A DNA stretch of 64,000 nt from Natronococcus pandeyae. GTDB lineage: Archaea; Halobacteriota; Halobacteria; Halobacteriales; Natrialbaceae. The notes beneath the pieces were generated by a model. The model was not told where the DNA came from and searched no databases. It was given only the letters and a program-made list of their open reading frames with translations. A program made the position numbers and the translations under genes. The DNA lies in the NCBI RefSeq assembly GCF_008122205.1, contig NZ_PHNJ01000001.1:248001-312000 (forward strand), written 5' to 3'. This document shows, in pieces, positions 7,706-17,093 of this stretch (its first letter is position 1; every line of letters starts with the position of its first letter).

Positions 7706-8833
7706 ATGAACTGGACGCGGCGCGGGGTGCTCGCGGCGACGGTGTCGGTCTCGCTCGCGGGCTGTCTCGGCGACTCGGACGGGATCGGTCCGTACGAACC
7801 CGAGGGCGGGTCCGAAGACGTGACAGTGGAACCGATGACCGCGTCGCCGGACGAGACGGCCGTCTCGGAGACGGCACTCCCCATCGCGGACGAACAACTG
7901 CCGGTCAGCTACCCGCTCGAGACGCTTCGCGATGCGGTCGTCGACGGCGGCGTCCCTCAGGACGGCATCCCTTCGATCGACGATCCGGCGTTCGAACCCG
8001 TCGCAGACGTCGACGACCGGTTCCGCGAGGACGATCCCGTCTTCGGCGTCGTCCGGGAGGGCGAGGCGCGGGCCTACCCGCAGTCGATCCTCGTCCACCA
8101 CGAGATCGTCAACGACGAGATCGGCGGCGAGTCGGTCGCCGTCACCTACTGTCCGCTGACGGGGACCGCGATGGGGTTCGAGCGGGGCGGCGTCGAGTTC
8201 GGCGTCTCCGGGAATCTGGTGAACAGCAACCTCATCATGTACGATCGGGAGGGCGAGAGTATGTGGCCCCAGATGCTCGGGACGGCGATCGAGGGTCCGC
8301 TCGAGGCGGCCTCGCTCCGGGAGTTCCCCGTCCACTGGAACACCTGGAACGACTGGCGAGCGGCCTACCCGGACTCGACGGTGCTCACCGAGGACACCGG
8401 GTACGTCAGAGACTACGGCGACGATCCCTACGGAATGTACAACCCGGTCAGCGGCTACTACCGCGAGGACAGCGACCCGATCTTCGAGCCGCTACGAAGC
8501 GACGACCGCGAACCGCCAAAGCGGATGGTCCTCGGCGCCCGTCCGCCGGAGGGACCGCTCTCGATCGACCTCGAGACGCTTCGAGACGAGCGGCTGCTCG
8601 AGATCGAGCACGAAGATGCGACGCTGCTCGCCGTTCACGACCGCTCGCTCGACCTCGGCTTCCTCTACCGGAACCCGTCGGAGGAGACGTTCGTACTCGA
8701 AGAGGATCGGATCGTCGACGAGAACGACGACGCGTACGCTCCCGACGACGTTCCACTCGAGCGGGTGTACGCGTACGACGCGATGTGGTTCGCGTGGACG
8801 GGGTTCTACCCCGAGACGACGCACTTCGGGTGA
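7706..8833 (+). CDS. DUF3179 lipoprotein
   Basis: This 375-residue protein starts with MNWTRRGVLAATVSVSLAGC, combining a twin arginine and a lipobox with C20, so it is probably a Tat-exported lipoprotein. The rest is a DUF3179 domain, recognised from VTYCPLTGTAMGF, FGVSGNLVNSNLIMYDRE and MWPQMLGTAIEGPL. The biochemical function of DUF3179 is unknown. The stop TGA (8831-8833) overlaps an in-frame GTG start of the next gene (GTGA at 8830-8833), which suggests translational coupling with the small membrane protein that follows. Confidence 0.9.
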   Translation: MNWTRRGVLAATVSVSLAGCLGDSDGIGPYEPEGGSEDVTVEPMTASPDETAVSETALPIADEQLPVSYPLETLRDAVVDGGVPQDGIPSIDDPAFEPVADVDDRFREDDPVFGVVREGEARAYPQSILVHHEIVNDEIGGESVAVTYCPLTGTAMGFERGGVEFGVSGNLVNSNLIMYDREGESMWPQMLGTAIEGPLEAASLREFPVHWNTWNDWRAAYPDSTVLTEDTGYVRDYGDDPYGMYNPVSGYYREDSDPIFEPLRSDDREPPKRMVLGARPPEGPLSIDLETLRDERLLEIEHEDATLLAVHDRSLDLGFLYRNPSEETFVLEEDRIVDENDDAYAPDDVPLERVYAYDAMWFAWTGFYPETTHFG

Positions 8834-9438
8834 TCGCGATGGCGGAATCCAGCACCGCGTCGGGCCGGTGGCGACGCGCGGTTCGGCGACGGATACGGGA
8901 TACGAGCCGAGCCGTCGGCCTCGCCGTCGGGCGGTTCGACGCCCTCGCGATCACCGCCCTCGTCGCCGTGGGCTACCTCGCCGGCTACCTCTGGGCGGCG
9001 AATCTCCTCTCGGTCCGGAGCGGTCTCGGCGTCTCCGTGACGGTCGTCGACGAACCGCTGGTGCGAATGCTCGAACGAACCGGCCAGTTGCAGTTCGAAC
9101 CCGTCGCGCTGGTCGACCTGTGGCTCGTGCGACTGCTGGTCTCTCCCATCGACGTCCTCGTGGGGGTGGTGCTCGCGGGACTCGTCGGACTCAACCTCGC
9201 CCTCGCGTACCTCGCACTCGTCCAGCCGCGGTCCTGCGGGATCGGCGCGGGTGCCGGCGCGGCCGCGTCCCTTCCGGCCCTCCTCTCGGGAACCGCCTGC
9301 TGTGCACCAGTGATCGTCATCGCGCTCGGGGTGCAGGTGAGCGGGACCGTGCTGACCGTCCTCCCCTGGCTGTTACCACTCGGAGTGGTGCTGTTGCTCG
9401 GCAGTCTCGTCTACGTCGGCGGACTCGTCGAAACGTAA
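8830..9438 (+). CDS. Small polytopic membrane protein with Cys-Cys motif
   Basis: I do not recognise a named family. The protein of about 200 residues has a basic N-terminus followed by about four hydrophobic segments: LAITALVAVGYLAGYLWAA, VLVGVVLAGLVGLNLALAYL, the ACCAPVIVIALGV segment, and the final LPWLLPLGVVLLLGSLVYV. The paired cysteines in SGTACCAPV sit in a membrane segment and could bind metal or form a redox pair. The start is either GTG at 8830, overlapping the previous stop, or ATG at 8839. Coupling to the DUF3179 lipoprotein suggests the two act together at the membrane. It converges on ftsZ1. Confidence 0.75.
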   Translation: MIAMAESSTASGRWRRAVRRRIRDTSRAVGLAVGRFDALAITALVAVGYLAGYLWAANLLSVRSGLGVSVTVVDEPLVRMLERTGQLQFEPVALVDLWLVRLLVSPIDVLVGVVLAGLVGLNLALAYLALVQPRSCGIGAGAGAAASLPALLSGTACCAPVIVIALGVQVSGTVLTVLPWLLPLGVVLLLGSLVYVGGLVET

Positions 9439-9469
9439 GTGACCAGAACAGCCGATCCGTGTCGACCCG

Positions 9470-10624
9470 TCAGTCGACGAAGTCGATGTCGTCGCCCTGG
9501 GCCGCGCGCTCGGGCTGGACCGCTTCTCCCTCTCCGTTGCCGTAGATCTGTGGCGACTCGACGCCCGTCACGACGATCATCGTCCGCATACTGCCCTCGA
9601 GGGTCTCGTCGATCGAGGTCCCCCAGATGATGCGGGCGTCGGGGTCGATCCGGTCGTAGATCTCTTCGACGACGCCCTCCGCCTCCTCGATGGACATGTC
9701 GTTGCCACCGGTAACGTTGACCAGCGCGGAACTCGCGCCGGAGATGTCGACGTCGAGCAGCGGCGATCGGAGGGCGGTCTTGACGGAGTCTTCGGCCTTG
9801 GCCTCCGAGTCGGACTCGCCGAGACCGATCATGGCGACGCCGCCGCGTTCCATCACGGTGCGAACGTCGGCGAAGTCGAGGTTGACGAGGCCGGGTTTCG
9901 TGATCAGTTCCGTGATCCCTTTGACCGAGCGCATCAGCACCTCGTCGCTCACTTTGAACGCCTGGCGGACGGGAAGTTTGCCGACCGAGTCGAGCAGGCG
10001 ATCGTTCGGGACGACGATGACGGTGTCGGAGACGTCACGAAGCCGCTCGAGACCGGCTTCGGCGTTCGTCCGGCGGACCTCTCCCTCGGCGGTGAACGGC
10101 GTAGTAACGATCGAGATCGTGAGTGCACCGGACTCGCGGGCCGCCTTCGCGACGACGGGCGCGGATCCGGTACCGGTGCCACCGCCGAGACCGGCCGTGA
10201 CGAAGACCATATCGGAGCCGTCGATCGCGTCGTAGATGTCCTCCTGGCTCTCGAGGGCAGCCTCTTCACCGACCTGGGGGAGCGAACCGGCGCCGCGGCC
10301 GCCGGTCTTGTCCTCGCCCATCAGAATCTTGGTGTCGGCCTCGATCTCCACGAGGTGTTGAACGTCCGTGTTCGCGGCGACGAGTTTCGCGCCGTGGATT
10401 CCCTCCTCGTGCATCCGGTTGATCGTGTTTCCGCCGGCACCCCCGCAGCCGACGACCGTGATGTCTGTCTGGAGATCCTGCAGAACGTCTTCCAGTTCGT
10501 CGTCCGTCATCGTCCCTGTGTTGGTGTCCGATCCGTCCGCGGTCGACGGGCCGGACCCCGACTCGGGAACCTCCCCCTCCGCGTTTTCGGCCTCGTCGAT
10601 CGCATCTTCGATGAGAGAGTCCAT
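9470..10624 (-). CDS. ftsZ1: Cell division protein FtsZ1
   Basis: This 384-residue tubulin-family GTPase forms the division ring. The GTP-binding motifs are clear: [15 protein letters not shown] (57-71), NTD at 85-87, and GGGTGTG (147-153), plus the T7 loop NLDFADV, which completes the GTPase site of the next subunit. GCGGAGGNT and the long acidic N-terminal extension ending at [14 protein letters not shown] mark it as the archaeal FtsZ1 paralogue; FtsZ2 carries GAGGAGNNT. A GTAATTAC box lies about 27-34 bases before the ATG, suggesting a leaderless transcript. In some haloarchaea secE and nusG follow ftsZ1; here the downstream neighbour is the unrelated convergent DUF3179 pair. Confidence 0.95.
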   Translation of the reverse strand: MDSLIEDAIDEAENAEGEVPESGSGPSTADGSDTNTGTMTDDELEDVLQDLQTDITVVGCGGAGGNTINRMHEEGIHGAKLVAANTDVQHLVEIEADTKILMGEDKTGGRGAGSLPQVGEEAALESQEDIYDAIDGSDMVFVTAGLGGGTGTGSAPVVAKAARESGALTISIVTTPFTAEGEVRRTNAEAGLERLRDVSDTVIVVPNDRLLDSVGKLPVRQAFKVSDEVLMRSVKGITELITKPGLVNLDFADVRTVMERGGVAMIGLGESDSEAKAEDSVKTALRSPLLDVDISGASSALVNVTGGNDMSIEEAEGVVEEIYDRIDPDARIIWGTSIDETLEGSMRTMIVVTGVESPQIYGNGEGEAVQPERAAQGDDIDFVD

Positions 10625-10650
10625 TCCTGGCCCTGACTAGTAGATGGAGC

Positions 10651-10658
10651 GTAATTAC
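10651..10658 (-). promoter_or_regulatory. Candidate TATA box of ftsZ1
   Basis: GTAATTAC is a palindromic AT-rich element centred about 30 bases before the ftsZ1 ATG at 10624, consistent with a leaderless transcript. It is followed upstream by a GGTAAG/CTTACC inverted repeat at 10691-10707. Confidence 0.45.
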
Positions 10659-10690
10659 CTTTCCCCTACACGTCAGACTTCTGGCTGACT

Positions 10691-10707
10691 GGTAAGGAGA
10701 TCTTACC
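10691..10707. promoter_or_regulatory. Inverted repeat upstream of the ftsZ1 TATA box
   Basis: GGTAAG and CTTACC flank a 5-base spacer. The repeat lies about 35-50 bases upstream of the predicted ftsZ1 TATA box, where an archaeal activator could bind. The short arms leave chance as an alternative. Confidence 0.35.
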
Positions 10708-10781
10708 TATCACGAACGGTGAATCGAAAATCCCGCAATAGCGGACGGGAATGAGACAATTACTGTTCGCTTTCGATTCAG

Positions 10782-12101
10782 TCAGATCGGGAACCGATGC
10801 GTCCGCTCGCGGTGAACTGTTTCGGGTTTGATGGTTTCGCCGTTGACGGTGACGGACTCACCGGAGGTGAGCGCACCGAACTTCGGCCCCTCGGGAATAC
10901 CGAGCGTCCGGGCGCGTTCCGGATCGAAGGCCAGTTCCTCGACGACGACGGCGTCGTCCTCAACCGTCACCGACTCGTACTTCGTCTCGAGGACGGCAGC
11001 TACCTCCTCGACGATCCGGTGCCGACTCTCGGACTCCGGGACCGCGGCTCGCGCGCCGACGCGACTTCCGCTGTTCTCGGTCTCGAACGCGACGCTGCGG
11101 TGCTCGACGATCTCGCGAACCCGGGCAGGGTCGATCCCCTCTGCCGTCTCGAGCAGTTCCGTCGGGAGGTCGACGACCGAAAACGACGACTCGGATCGGT
11201 CGCCGAATCGGACGCCGCCCTCGATCGTCCCCAGTCTCGACTCGACGGCGTCGACGAGTTCGAGAGAGCGGTCGCCGACTTCGCGCAGCCAGGTCTCGCC
11301 GACGATCCGGCAGTCGAGGTCGGCCAGCGTCTCCTCGAGCACCGGCCACTCCCCGTCGAGCATCGCGACGTCGGCCCGACTCGCCGCGAACGCCTGCTCG
11401 AGGACCTCCCGATGGCTCTCGGGATGGCCCATCGCCTCGAGCGCCCAGTCGGCGGCGATGTGGCCGACTGCCCACGGCGTCTCCCGGACGATCCGTTCGA
11501 ATCGCGGGACGTAGTGGTTGCCGCCGAAGCCGACGAACTGCCCGGGGCCGTGGGGGTCGACGTCGCGGAGTTCGAGTACGGCACGCGCGACGGCGTCCGC
11601 GCCGCCGGGGTCGTCCCACTGCTCGTCGCCGCTGCCGAGTTCGGCGAACAGTGACGGACAGCCGACGTCGCTCGGGCCGTGGTGGGTACACTCCATGCCG
11701 ACCTCGTACTCGTCGGGCGCGTACTCCTCGAAGGCCTCGAGCAGGCGACCCAGGGCGTTCGGACACGCCTCGGCGAGCGTATCGTCTTCACCGCCGAACT
11801 CCGCCGGCCCGAAGCTTCCCGTGAAGTGGCCCGTGAGCAGGGCGCCGGTGTCGCCCGAGTGGCGGGACGCGAACACGAGCAGATCGGGATCGCAGTCGAA
11901 CGCCGCGGCCGGGCGCTCGAGTTCGAGATGTAAATCGTCGAACGAACGGAGTTCGGCGTTCTCGAGTCGGTAGTAGGTGCCGCCGCCGTCGGCGTCGGGG
12001 CGAGTGTCGTCCTCGCGGGCCGTCCAGTCGGCGCGCTCGCGGAGGTGGTCGCAGATGTGGACGGACGCGCGGTCGGCACGGCTCTCGACGATTGCGATCA
12101 C
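10782..12101 (-). CDS. dtdA: D-aminoacyl-tRNA deacylase DtdA
   Basis: This 439-residue protein matches archaeal DtdA, a zinc enzyme that removes D-amino acids wrongly loaded on tRNA. Diagnostic blocks are FASRHSGDTGALLTGHFTGSFG (about 97-118), VGMECTHHGPSDVGCPSLF and FVGFGGNHYVPRFE; these include the conserved His residues expected to bind metal. The N-terminal half has the usual core, and the C-terminal half (about 290-439) is the variable haloarchaeal extension. The gene is codirectional with ftsZ1 downstream, separated by about 157 bases containing the ftsZ1 promoter. The start ATG at 12101 gives the standard MIAIVES N-terminus. Confidence 0.93.
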   Translation of the reverse strand: MIAIVESRADRASVHICDHLRERADWTAREDDTRPDADGGGTYYRLENAELRSFDDLHLELERPAAAFDCDPDLLVFASRHSGDTGALLTGHFTGSFGPAEFGGEDDTLAEACPNALGRLLEAFEEYAPDEYEVGMECTHHGPSDVGCPSLFAELGSGDEQWDDPGGADAVARAVLELRDVDPHGPGQFVGFGGNHYVPRFERIVRETPWAVGHIAADWALEAMGHPESHREVLEQAFAASRADVAMLDGEWPVLEETLADLDCRIVGETWLREVGDRSLELVDAVESRLGTIEGGVRFGDRSESSFSVVDLPTELLETAEGIDPARVREIVEHRSVAFETENSGSRVGARAAVPESESRHRIVEEVAAVLETKYESVTVEDDAVVVEELAFDPERARTLGIPEGPKFGALTSGESVTVNGETIKPETVHRERTHRFPI

Positions 12102-12169
12102 GAGTCGAGTGTCGGTTGCGGCGCCTCGAATACCCTCCGTTTTCGGCCGTTCGGGCCGCGGGTTGAGAA

Positions 12170-12637
12170 TCAGTCGGAGGCGATCGGCTGCTCCGGCGCG
12201 GGGGCTTCAGTCGAGAGTTGCTGCGCGTAGTCGTCGAGATCCAGTGCGAACTCTCGGTGAGTCGTCGGGTCGACCCACTCGAACTCGAACTCGGCGCCGT
12301 GCTCCTCGCCGCCGTCGGTGAGTACGTGGGTCCACTCGTCGCGCGGTTCGTGAACGGTCGCGTGGAAGAAGTGGCGAACGTACCGCTTCGGTGGCGACTG
12401 GCGACGCGTCCAGACGTCCGTCGTGACGTGTCGCGCGCCGTGGAGGTTCTCGAGTCCGCTCTCCTCTCTCACCTCGCGGAATAGCCCCTCTCGAGGGGAC
12501 TCGCCCGTCTCGAGCGTCCCCTTCGGAATCTGCAGTCCGTCGTGGCCTGGTCCCTCGAAGACGAGCAACTCGCCCGTTTGTCGCGTGATGTACGCACAGG
12601 CCTTGTGTACGTACGTCACGTTCTCTGTTTCGTTCAT
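12170..12637 (-). CDS. Nudix hydrolase
   Basis: This 155-residue protein carries a clear Nudix box (GTLETGESPREGLFREVREESGL), so it hydrolyses a nucleoside diphosphate linked to another group; the substrate is not evident. The N-terminus (VHKACAYITRQTGELLVFEGPG) is typical of small haloarchaeal Nudix proteins. ATG at 12637 is chosen as start; another ATG lies at 12643, and a longer frame reaching upstream adds a Cys/Ser-rich stretch without family similarity. The gene lies between convergently placed dtdA and the exchanger gene on the same strand and is probably transcribed from its own promoter in the AT-rich stretch upstream of 12643. Confidence 0.88.
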   Translation of the reverse strand: MNETENVTYVHKACAYITRQTGELLVFEGPGHDGLQIPKGTLETGESPREGLFREVREESGLENLHGARHVTTDVWTRRQSPPKRYVRHFFHATVHEPRDEWTHVLTDGGEEHGAEFEFEWVDPTTHREFALDLDDYAQQLSTEAPAPEQPIASD

Positions 12638-12713
12638 AACCATACCTATCACGTGTTTCAGGTAAAGCCCTCTCCCAAAGTAATTGGGTCGAGATCGAGC
12701 ACTACCTCGCCGA

Positions 12714-13646
12714 TCAGGGCAACAACAGGAAGACGAAAACGACGTAGCTGGCGACGAGCGCGGCTCCATCGAGGCGGGACAGTCGTCTGCCGTATCCCAT
12801 CATCGCGACCAGTACGACGGTGAAGACGACCAGCACCGGCAGTTCGAACCGGAGCGTGCTCGGGGCGATCCGGATCGGCGTGATCAGTGCGACGATGCCC
12901 AGCACCGCGAGGACGTTGTAGATATTCGAACCGACGACGTTTCCGATCGCGAACCCCGTCTCGCCTCGGATGGCGCCGACGACCGAAGCCGCCAGCTCCG
13001 GCAGCGAGGTACCGAGCGCGAGCACGGTGAGTCCGACGAACAGTTCGGAGAAGCCGAGTTCCAGCAGAAGTCCGGAGCCGCCGGCGACGAGCCAGCGCGA
13101 CCCGAGGACCAGCGCCAGGAGTCCGCCGGCGACGAGCGCGACGTCGCGGGGTTCGATGCCGTTCCCACCCGCGGGAGTGTCCGCCACCGGAGCCGGATCT
13201 GCGCTGACGTAGTAGAGTAGGTACGCCGTGAAGCCGCCGAGGGCGAGCAGGAAGAGCGCCCCCTCGAGACGACCGATCGTCCCGTTCGCACCGAAGGCGA
13301 CGAGCAGGATCGCCGCGAACACCATGAACGGAACGTGTCGCTTCATAACCGTCTCGCTGACCGAAAGCGGCTTGATGAGGGCCGAAACCCCCAGGACGAG
13401 CCCGATGTTCGCGATGTTCGAGCCGATAACCGCACCCAGCCCGATATCCGTCGAGACGTCGAGCGCACCGATGGTCGCGACGAACAGTTCCGGCGCGGTC
13501 GTCGCGAACGCGATCACAGTTACACCGACGGTCGCCGCCCGGAGGCCGATTCCGAGCGCGAGCCGGCCGGCGCCGGCGACGAGCAACTCCGCGCCGGCGT
13601 AGAGGGCGACGATCCCGGCCGCGAGCAAAAGGAGATCCGAGAGCAT
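12714..13646 (-). CDS. Sodium/calcium exchanger family membrane protein
   Basis: This 310-residue protein has about ten hydrophobic segments and the two inverted alpha-repeats of the CaCA family: FATTAPELFV...GAVIGSNIANIG in the N-terminal half and LGTSLPELAASV...GNVVGSNIYN in the C-terminal half. The acidic residues in both PEL motifs and the GSN motifs line the ion site, so it probably exchanges Na+ for Ca2+ or another cation across the cell membrane. A Pro/Ala/Asp loop (about 150-165) separates the halves. The ATG at 13646 fits the family start (MLSDLLLLAAGI); the frame extends further upstream but without membrane-protein character. Confidence 0.92.
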   Translation of the reverse strand: MLSDLLLLAAGIVALYAGAELLVAGAGRLALGIGLRAATVGVTVIAFATTAPELFVATIGALDVSTDIGLGAVIGSNIANIGLVLGVSALIKPLSVSETVMKRHVPFMVFAAILLVAFGANGTIGRLEGALFLLALGGFTAYLLYYVSADPAPVADTPAGGNGIEPRDVALVAGGLLALVLGSRWLVAGGSGLLLELGFSELFVGLTVLALGTSLPELAASVVGAIRGETGFAIGNVVGSNIYNVLAVLGIVALITPIRIAPSTLRFELPVLVVFTVVLVAMMGYGRRLSRLDGAALVASYVVFVFLLLP

Positions 13647-13857
13647 AGGACGCGGTACTCGAGAAGGATGTATAAGCGGCGCGAAGTACGCGAACGGGTG
13701 ATGAGACAGTATCGCGGATCGGGACTGGTATCGATGCCGGCGCGGGCAGCCGACGACTGACGCTGCTGCCCGGCTCAATTCGAGCGTGGAGACGCCCTCG
13801 AGCCACCGCGTCGCCGAAGCCACACCGATTATGACCCCGCCGGATCGAGTATCGGAC

Positions 13858-14667
13858 ATGACGATGAAGGTCTTCGGACTGCTCGGAAATCCCGTCGGTC
13901 ACTCGCTCTCGCCGCCGATGCACGAGGCGGCCTACGACGAGCTCGGGCTCGAGGCGCGCTACGTCACCTTCGAACCGGAGCCGGCGGAGATCGCAGACGC
14001 GATCCACGGCGCCGACGCGCTCGGCGTTTGCGGGCTGAACGTGACGATCCCGTTCAAGCAGGACGCTCTCGAGATCGTCGACGCGGACGAGCTAGCGAGT
14101 CGGATCGGCGCGGTGAACACCGTCGATTTCGGAGGGGAGGGACCGCCGACCGGCCACAACACCGACGCTGGCGGCGCGCTGCGCGCGCTCCGCGATCACG
14201 GCGTCGATCTCGAGGGCGCACGCGCGGTGGTCGTCGGTGCCGGCGGCGCCGGCCGAGCGATCTCGTTCGGGCTCGCCGACGCGGGTGCGGCGGTGTCGAT
14301 TGCGAACCGGACCGAGTCGACGGCCCAGGAACTCGCCGACGAGGTACCCGGCGCGTCCGGCCAGGGGCTTGACGGACTCGCAGACCTGCTCGCGGACGCC
14401 GACGTGCTGGTCAACGCGACGAGCGTCGGGATGGAGGAGGACGCTACGCCGGTTCCGGCCGACGCGCTCCACGGCGACCTCGCCGTGATGGACGCCGTCT
14501 ATCGTCCGCTCGAGACGCGCCTGTTACGCGATGCGGCCGCAGTCGGAGCGACGACCGTCGACGGCGCGTGGATGTTGCTCTATCAGGGTGTCGAGGCGTT
14601 CGAACTGTGGACGGATCGCGAGGCACCGGTCGCGACGATGAACGAGGCGCTCCGGTCGCGGCTCTGA
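13858..14667 (+). CDS. aroE: Shikimate dehydrogenase
   Basis: This 269-residue enzyme reduces 3-dehydroshikimate to shikimate with NADPH in the aromatic amino-acid pathway. The substrate-binding start FGLLGNPVGHSLSPPMHE (6-23) and NVTIPFK with the catalytic Lys are present, followed by NTDAGG and the Rossmann motif VVVGAGGAGRAI (about 123-134), then NRTE and the C-terminal GAWMLLYQGVEAFELWT. Two ATGs (13858 and 13864) fit equally. A chorismate-using operon starts about 0.8 kb downstream, separated by one unrelated gene, so this area clusters aromatic-pathway functions. Confidence 0.96.
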   Translation: MTMKVFGLLGNPVGHSLSPPMHEAAYDELGLEARYVTFEPEPAEIADAIHGADALGVCGLNVTIPFKQDALEIVDADELASRIGAVNTVDFGGEGPPTGHNTDAGGALRALRDHGVDLEGARAVVVGAGGAGRAISFGLADAGAAVSIANRTESTAQELADEVPGASGQGLDGLADLLADADVLVNATSVGMEEDATPVPADALHGDLAVMDAVYRPLETRLLRDAAAVGATTVDGAWMLLYQGVEAFELWTDREAPVATMNEALRSRL

Positions 14668-14706
14668 AGCGTCTCTGTGGAACGCTGCTCGTGCTGGTAT
14701 CAGGCG

Positions 14707-14714
14707 AATTTAAG
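14707..14714 (+). promoter_or_regulatory. TATA box of the HhH protein gene
   Basis: The AT-rich AATTTAAG lies 27-34 bases before the ATG at 14741 in otherwise GC-rich DNA, as expected for a leaderless haloarchaeal promoter. Confidence 0.5.
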
Positions 14715-14740
14715 TGAGGGGAGCGGACTATATTCAGCTA

Positions 14741-15337
14741 ATGGCAATCCTCCAAAAGCTGAAGTCGCTGCTGGGGTTCGACGATTCGGGCTCGGAGCGA
14801 GGGGACACTCGGGAGGTCGGGGTAACGGTCGAACGCGAACGGTCCGGGGAGACCGACACCGAGACGGTCACCGACGATGAATCGACGTCGACCAGCACCG
14901 ACGCGGCGGCATCGGGCACCGACGCGGCGGCGTCGACTGACTCGATGACTGAACCGTCCGACGCCCCCCAGAAGCCGGCTGAACCGGCGGAGGCGACGGG
15001 GCCGAGTCAGACCGACGCGGTGCCGGAGGCAGAGAAAACTCCGGACGAAGCGGGCGTCGAGGACTCCGCCGAAGAGACGGCGGACGAAACGGAAACCACA
15101 GCCGAAACGGAGACGGAAGAAGACACCAGCGCGGACGACGAGGCCGACGAGGAGGAGCAAAGCGAACCCGTCGACGTGATCAAGGGGATCGGTCCCGCCT
15201 ACGCCGACCGGATGGCCGACGCGGGCGTCGAAACCGTCGCCGACCTCGCCGACGCCGACGCCGCCGAACTCGAGTCCGAGACCGACATCTCGGAAAAGCG
15301 CATTCAGGGCTGGATCGACCGGGCGAAGGTTCGATAA
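14741..15337 (+). CDS. Acidic linker protein with C-terminal helix-hairpin-helix domain
   Basis: This 198-residue protein has three parts. Residues 1-15 ([15 protein letters not shown]) form a short amphipathic helix. Residues about 20-140 are low-complexity and extremely acidic (Thr, Glu, Asp, Ala). Residues about 142-198 form a helix-hairpin-helix fold ([26 protein letters not shown]), the type that grips DNA backbones non-specifically. The overall plan, a DNA-binding HhH on a long disordered acidic arm, is common in haloarchaea, but the partner is unknown. A TATA-like element at 14707-14714 indicates a leaderless transcript starting at the ATG. Confidence 0.85.
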   Translation: MAILQKLKSLLGFDDSGSERGDTREVGVTVERERSGETDTETVTDDESTSTSTDAAASGTDAAASTDSMTEPSDAPQKPAEPAEATGPSQTDAVPEAEKTPDEAGVEDSAEETADETETTAETETEEDTSADDEADEEEQSEPVDVIKGIGPAYADRMADAGVETVADLADADAAELESETDISEKRIQGWIDRAKVR

Positions 15338-15431
15338 CGAACGCCGATTCGCGCTCTCGTTTCTCCTCACTACCGTTCGTTGCGAGCCCGGAACCGCAAG
15401 AGGATTAGGGATACGCTCCCACAGAGAGGGT

Positions 15432-17093
15432 ATGAGCGAACCGCGCGTCGTCACGTCGCTCGACTCGTTTCGAGCCGCCGCTCGCGGCGCCCTCGAGTCG
15501 GGCGACGAGGACGAGACGGCGCGCACGACTCGCATTCCCGTCGAAGTGCAGGTTTCTGCCGCCGATCCGTTTCTGGCGTACCGACGGGCACGCGATGGAG
15601 CCGGAAGCGTCTATCTCGAGACGACCGGCGGCCAACCCGGCTGGGGCTACTTCGGAACCGACCCCGTCGATCGGCTCACGGTCGGTCCGGACGCGGTTTC
15701 GTGGAAACGGGGTGTCGACTCGCCGACGCTCGCTGCGCTCGAGGGCCTGCTCGAGCGCGACCGGCTCGTCCGCGGCGACTGTGACGTGCCCTACCCCTGC
15801 GGCGCGGTCGGCTGGCTCTCCTACGACGTCGCGCGCGAACTCGAGGCGCTGCCGGAGTCGGCCGTCGACGACCGCGGACTGCCGCGGCTCGAACTGGGCG
15901 TCTACGACCGGCTGGTCGCCTGGGAGACGACGGATTCGGCAGAGACGACGGACGGGGCGGTCACGCTACGGATCACCGCCTGTCCACCGATCTCTGGGAA
16001 CGTTTCGACCGCCGATCTCGAGGCCGCCTACGAGCGCGGCCGCGAGCGAGCGCTCGACCTCGCTCGCGCCTGTCTCGAGGGCGATCCGGGGATCGGCGAG
16101 GCGCCGGTCGACGCCGACGAAGCGAACTTCGAGAGCGACTGCGGCCGCGAGGCGTTCGCCGACCGCGTCCGCCGGGTCAAGGAGTACATCCGCGACGGCG
16201 ACACCTTTCAGGCGAATATCTCCCAGCGGCTGGTCGCCCCCGCCGCGGTGCATCCGGTCGCCGCCTACGACGCCCTGCGGCGAGTGAACCCGGCGCCCTA
16301 TTCCGGGTTGCTCGAGTTTCGGTCCGCCGATCTGGTGAGTGCGAGTCCCGAACTGCTGCTCGAACGCGGGGAGCCACCCTCCCCGGAATCCTCGAGCGGA
16401 CGGCGAGGCGGTTCCACCGCCTCGAACGAGACGGCGTCGCCGTCTCGCGGTCCGCGAGAGCGCGACGGGGATTTCGTCCGGACGGAGCCCATCGCCGGAA
16501 CGCGGCCGCGGGGGGCGACGGCCGAGGAAGACGAGGCGCTCGAGGCGGACCTACAAACCGACGAGAAGGAGCGCGCCGAGCACGCGATGCTCGTCGACCT
16601 CGAGCGCAACGACCTCGGCAAAGTGTGCGAGTACGGCTCCGTCGAGGTCGACGAGTACCGGCGGATCGACCGCTACTCCGAGGTGATGCACCTCGTCTCG
16701 AACGTGACCGGCCGGCTCCGTCCGAACGAGACGCTCGCGAACGCCGTCGCAGCCACCTTCCCGGGCGGAACGATCACCGGCGCGCCCAAGCCGCGGACGA
16801 TGGAGATCATCGACGAACTCGAGGCGACCCAGCGGGGCCCCTACACCGGCAGCGTCGGGATCTTCGGCTTCGACGGCCGCGCGACGCTTTCCATCACCAT
16901 CCGGACGCTCGTTCGCCACGCCGAGGAGTACCACCTCCGGGTCGGCGCAGGGATCGTCCACGACTCGGAGCCGAACCGGGAGTACGACGAGACCCTCGAC
17001 AAGGCGCGGGCGCTGATCACCGCCATCGACGAGGCGCTCGGGGAGCGGGCCGGAATGGCGCTCGAGACGGACGGGGGTGAAGGAGATGAGTGA
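15432..17093 (+). CDS. pabB: Chorismate amination component I (PabB/TrpE family)
   Basis: This 553-residue protein has the chorismate-binding fold, shown by [14 protein letters not shown] and [21 protein letters not shown] in the C-terminal half. With the next gene it would aminate chorismate. The third gene is a class IV aminotransferase of the ADC lyase type, which points to p-aminobenzoate synthesis (PabB). However, the motif at 353-357 is PIAGT, as in anthranilate synthase TrpE, whereas E. coli PabB has PIKGT with a catalytic Lys; TrpE is therefore a real alternative. Residues about 312-342 are an extra Ser/Gly/Arg-rich insert encoded by four contiguous DNA palindromes (16367-16458). The stop overlaps the next start by 8 bases. 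Confidence 0.9.
   Translation: MSEPRVVTSLDSFRAAARGALESGDEDETARTTRIPVEVQVSAADPFLAYRRARDGAGSVYLETTGGQPGWGYFGTDPVDRLTVGPDAVSWKRGVDSPTLAALEGLLERDRLVRGDCDVPYPCGAVGWLSYDVARELEALPESAVDDRGLPRLELGVYDRLVAWETTDSAETTDGAVTLRITACPPISGNVSTADLEAAYERGRERALDLARACLEGDPGIGEAPVDADEANFESDCGREAFADRVRRVKEYIRDGDTFQANISQRLVAPAAVHPVAAYDALRRVNPAPYSGLLEFRSADLVSASPELLLERGEPPSPESSSGRRGGSTASNETASPSRGPRERDGDFVRTEPIAGTRPRGATAEEDEALEADLQTDEKERAEHAMLVDLERNDLGKVCEYGSVEVDEYRRIDRYSEVMHLVSNVTGRLRPNETLANAVAATFPGGTITGAPKPRTMEIIDELEATQRGPYTGSVGIFGFDGRATLSITIRTLVRHAEEYHLRVGAGIVHDSEPNREYDETLDKARALITAIDEALGERAGMALETDGGEGDE
16367..16458. repeat. In-frame array of four palindromes inside the pabB-like gene
   Basis: Four hairpins stand side by side: 16367-16385 (7-bp stem, 5-nt loop), 16404-16424 (CGAGGCGGT/ACCGCCTCG, 9-bp stem, 3-nt loop), 16427-16447 (CGAGACGGCG/CGCCGTCTCG around one base) and 16444-16458 (CTCGCGG/CCGCGAG around one base). 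They encode about 30 residues that are absent from usual TrpE/PabB sequences between LLLERG and [11 protein letters not shown], and they keep the reading frame. Confidence 0.8.

Noticed and set aside
8616-9545. Plus-strand Arg/Ser-rich frame over the DUF3179 end and membrane protein gene
   Set aside because: Out of frame with both recognisable proteins; composition is unlike haloarchaeal proteins.
12658-14007. Long minus-strand frame covering the exchanger and part of aroE
   Set aside because: Arg/Gly-rich shadow frame that crosses two real genes on different strands.
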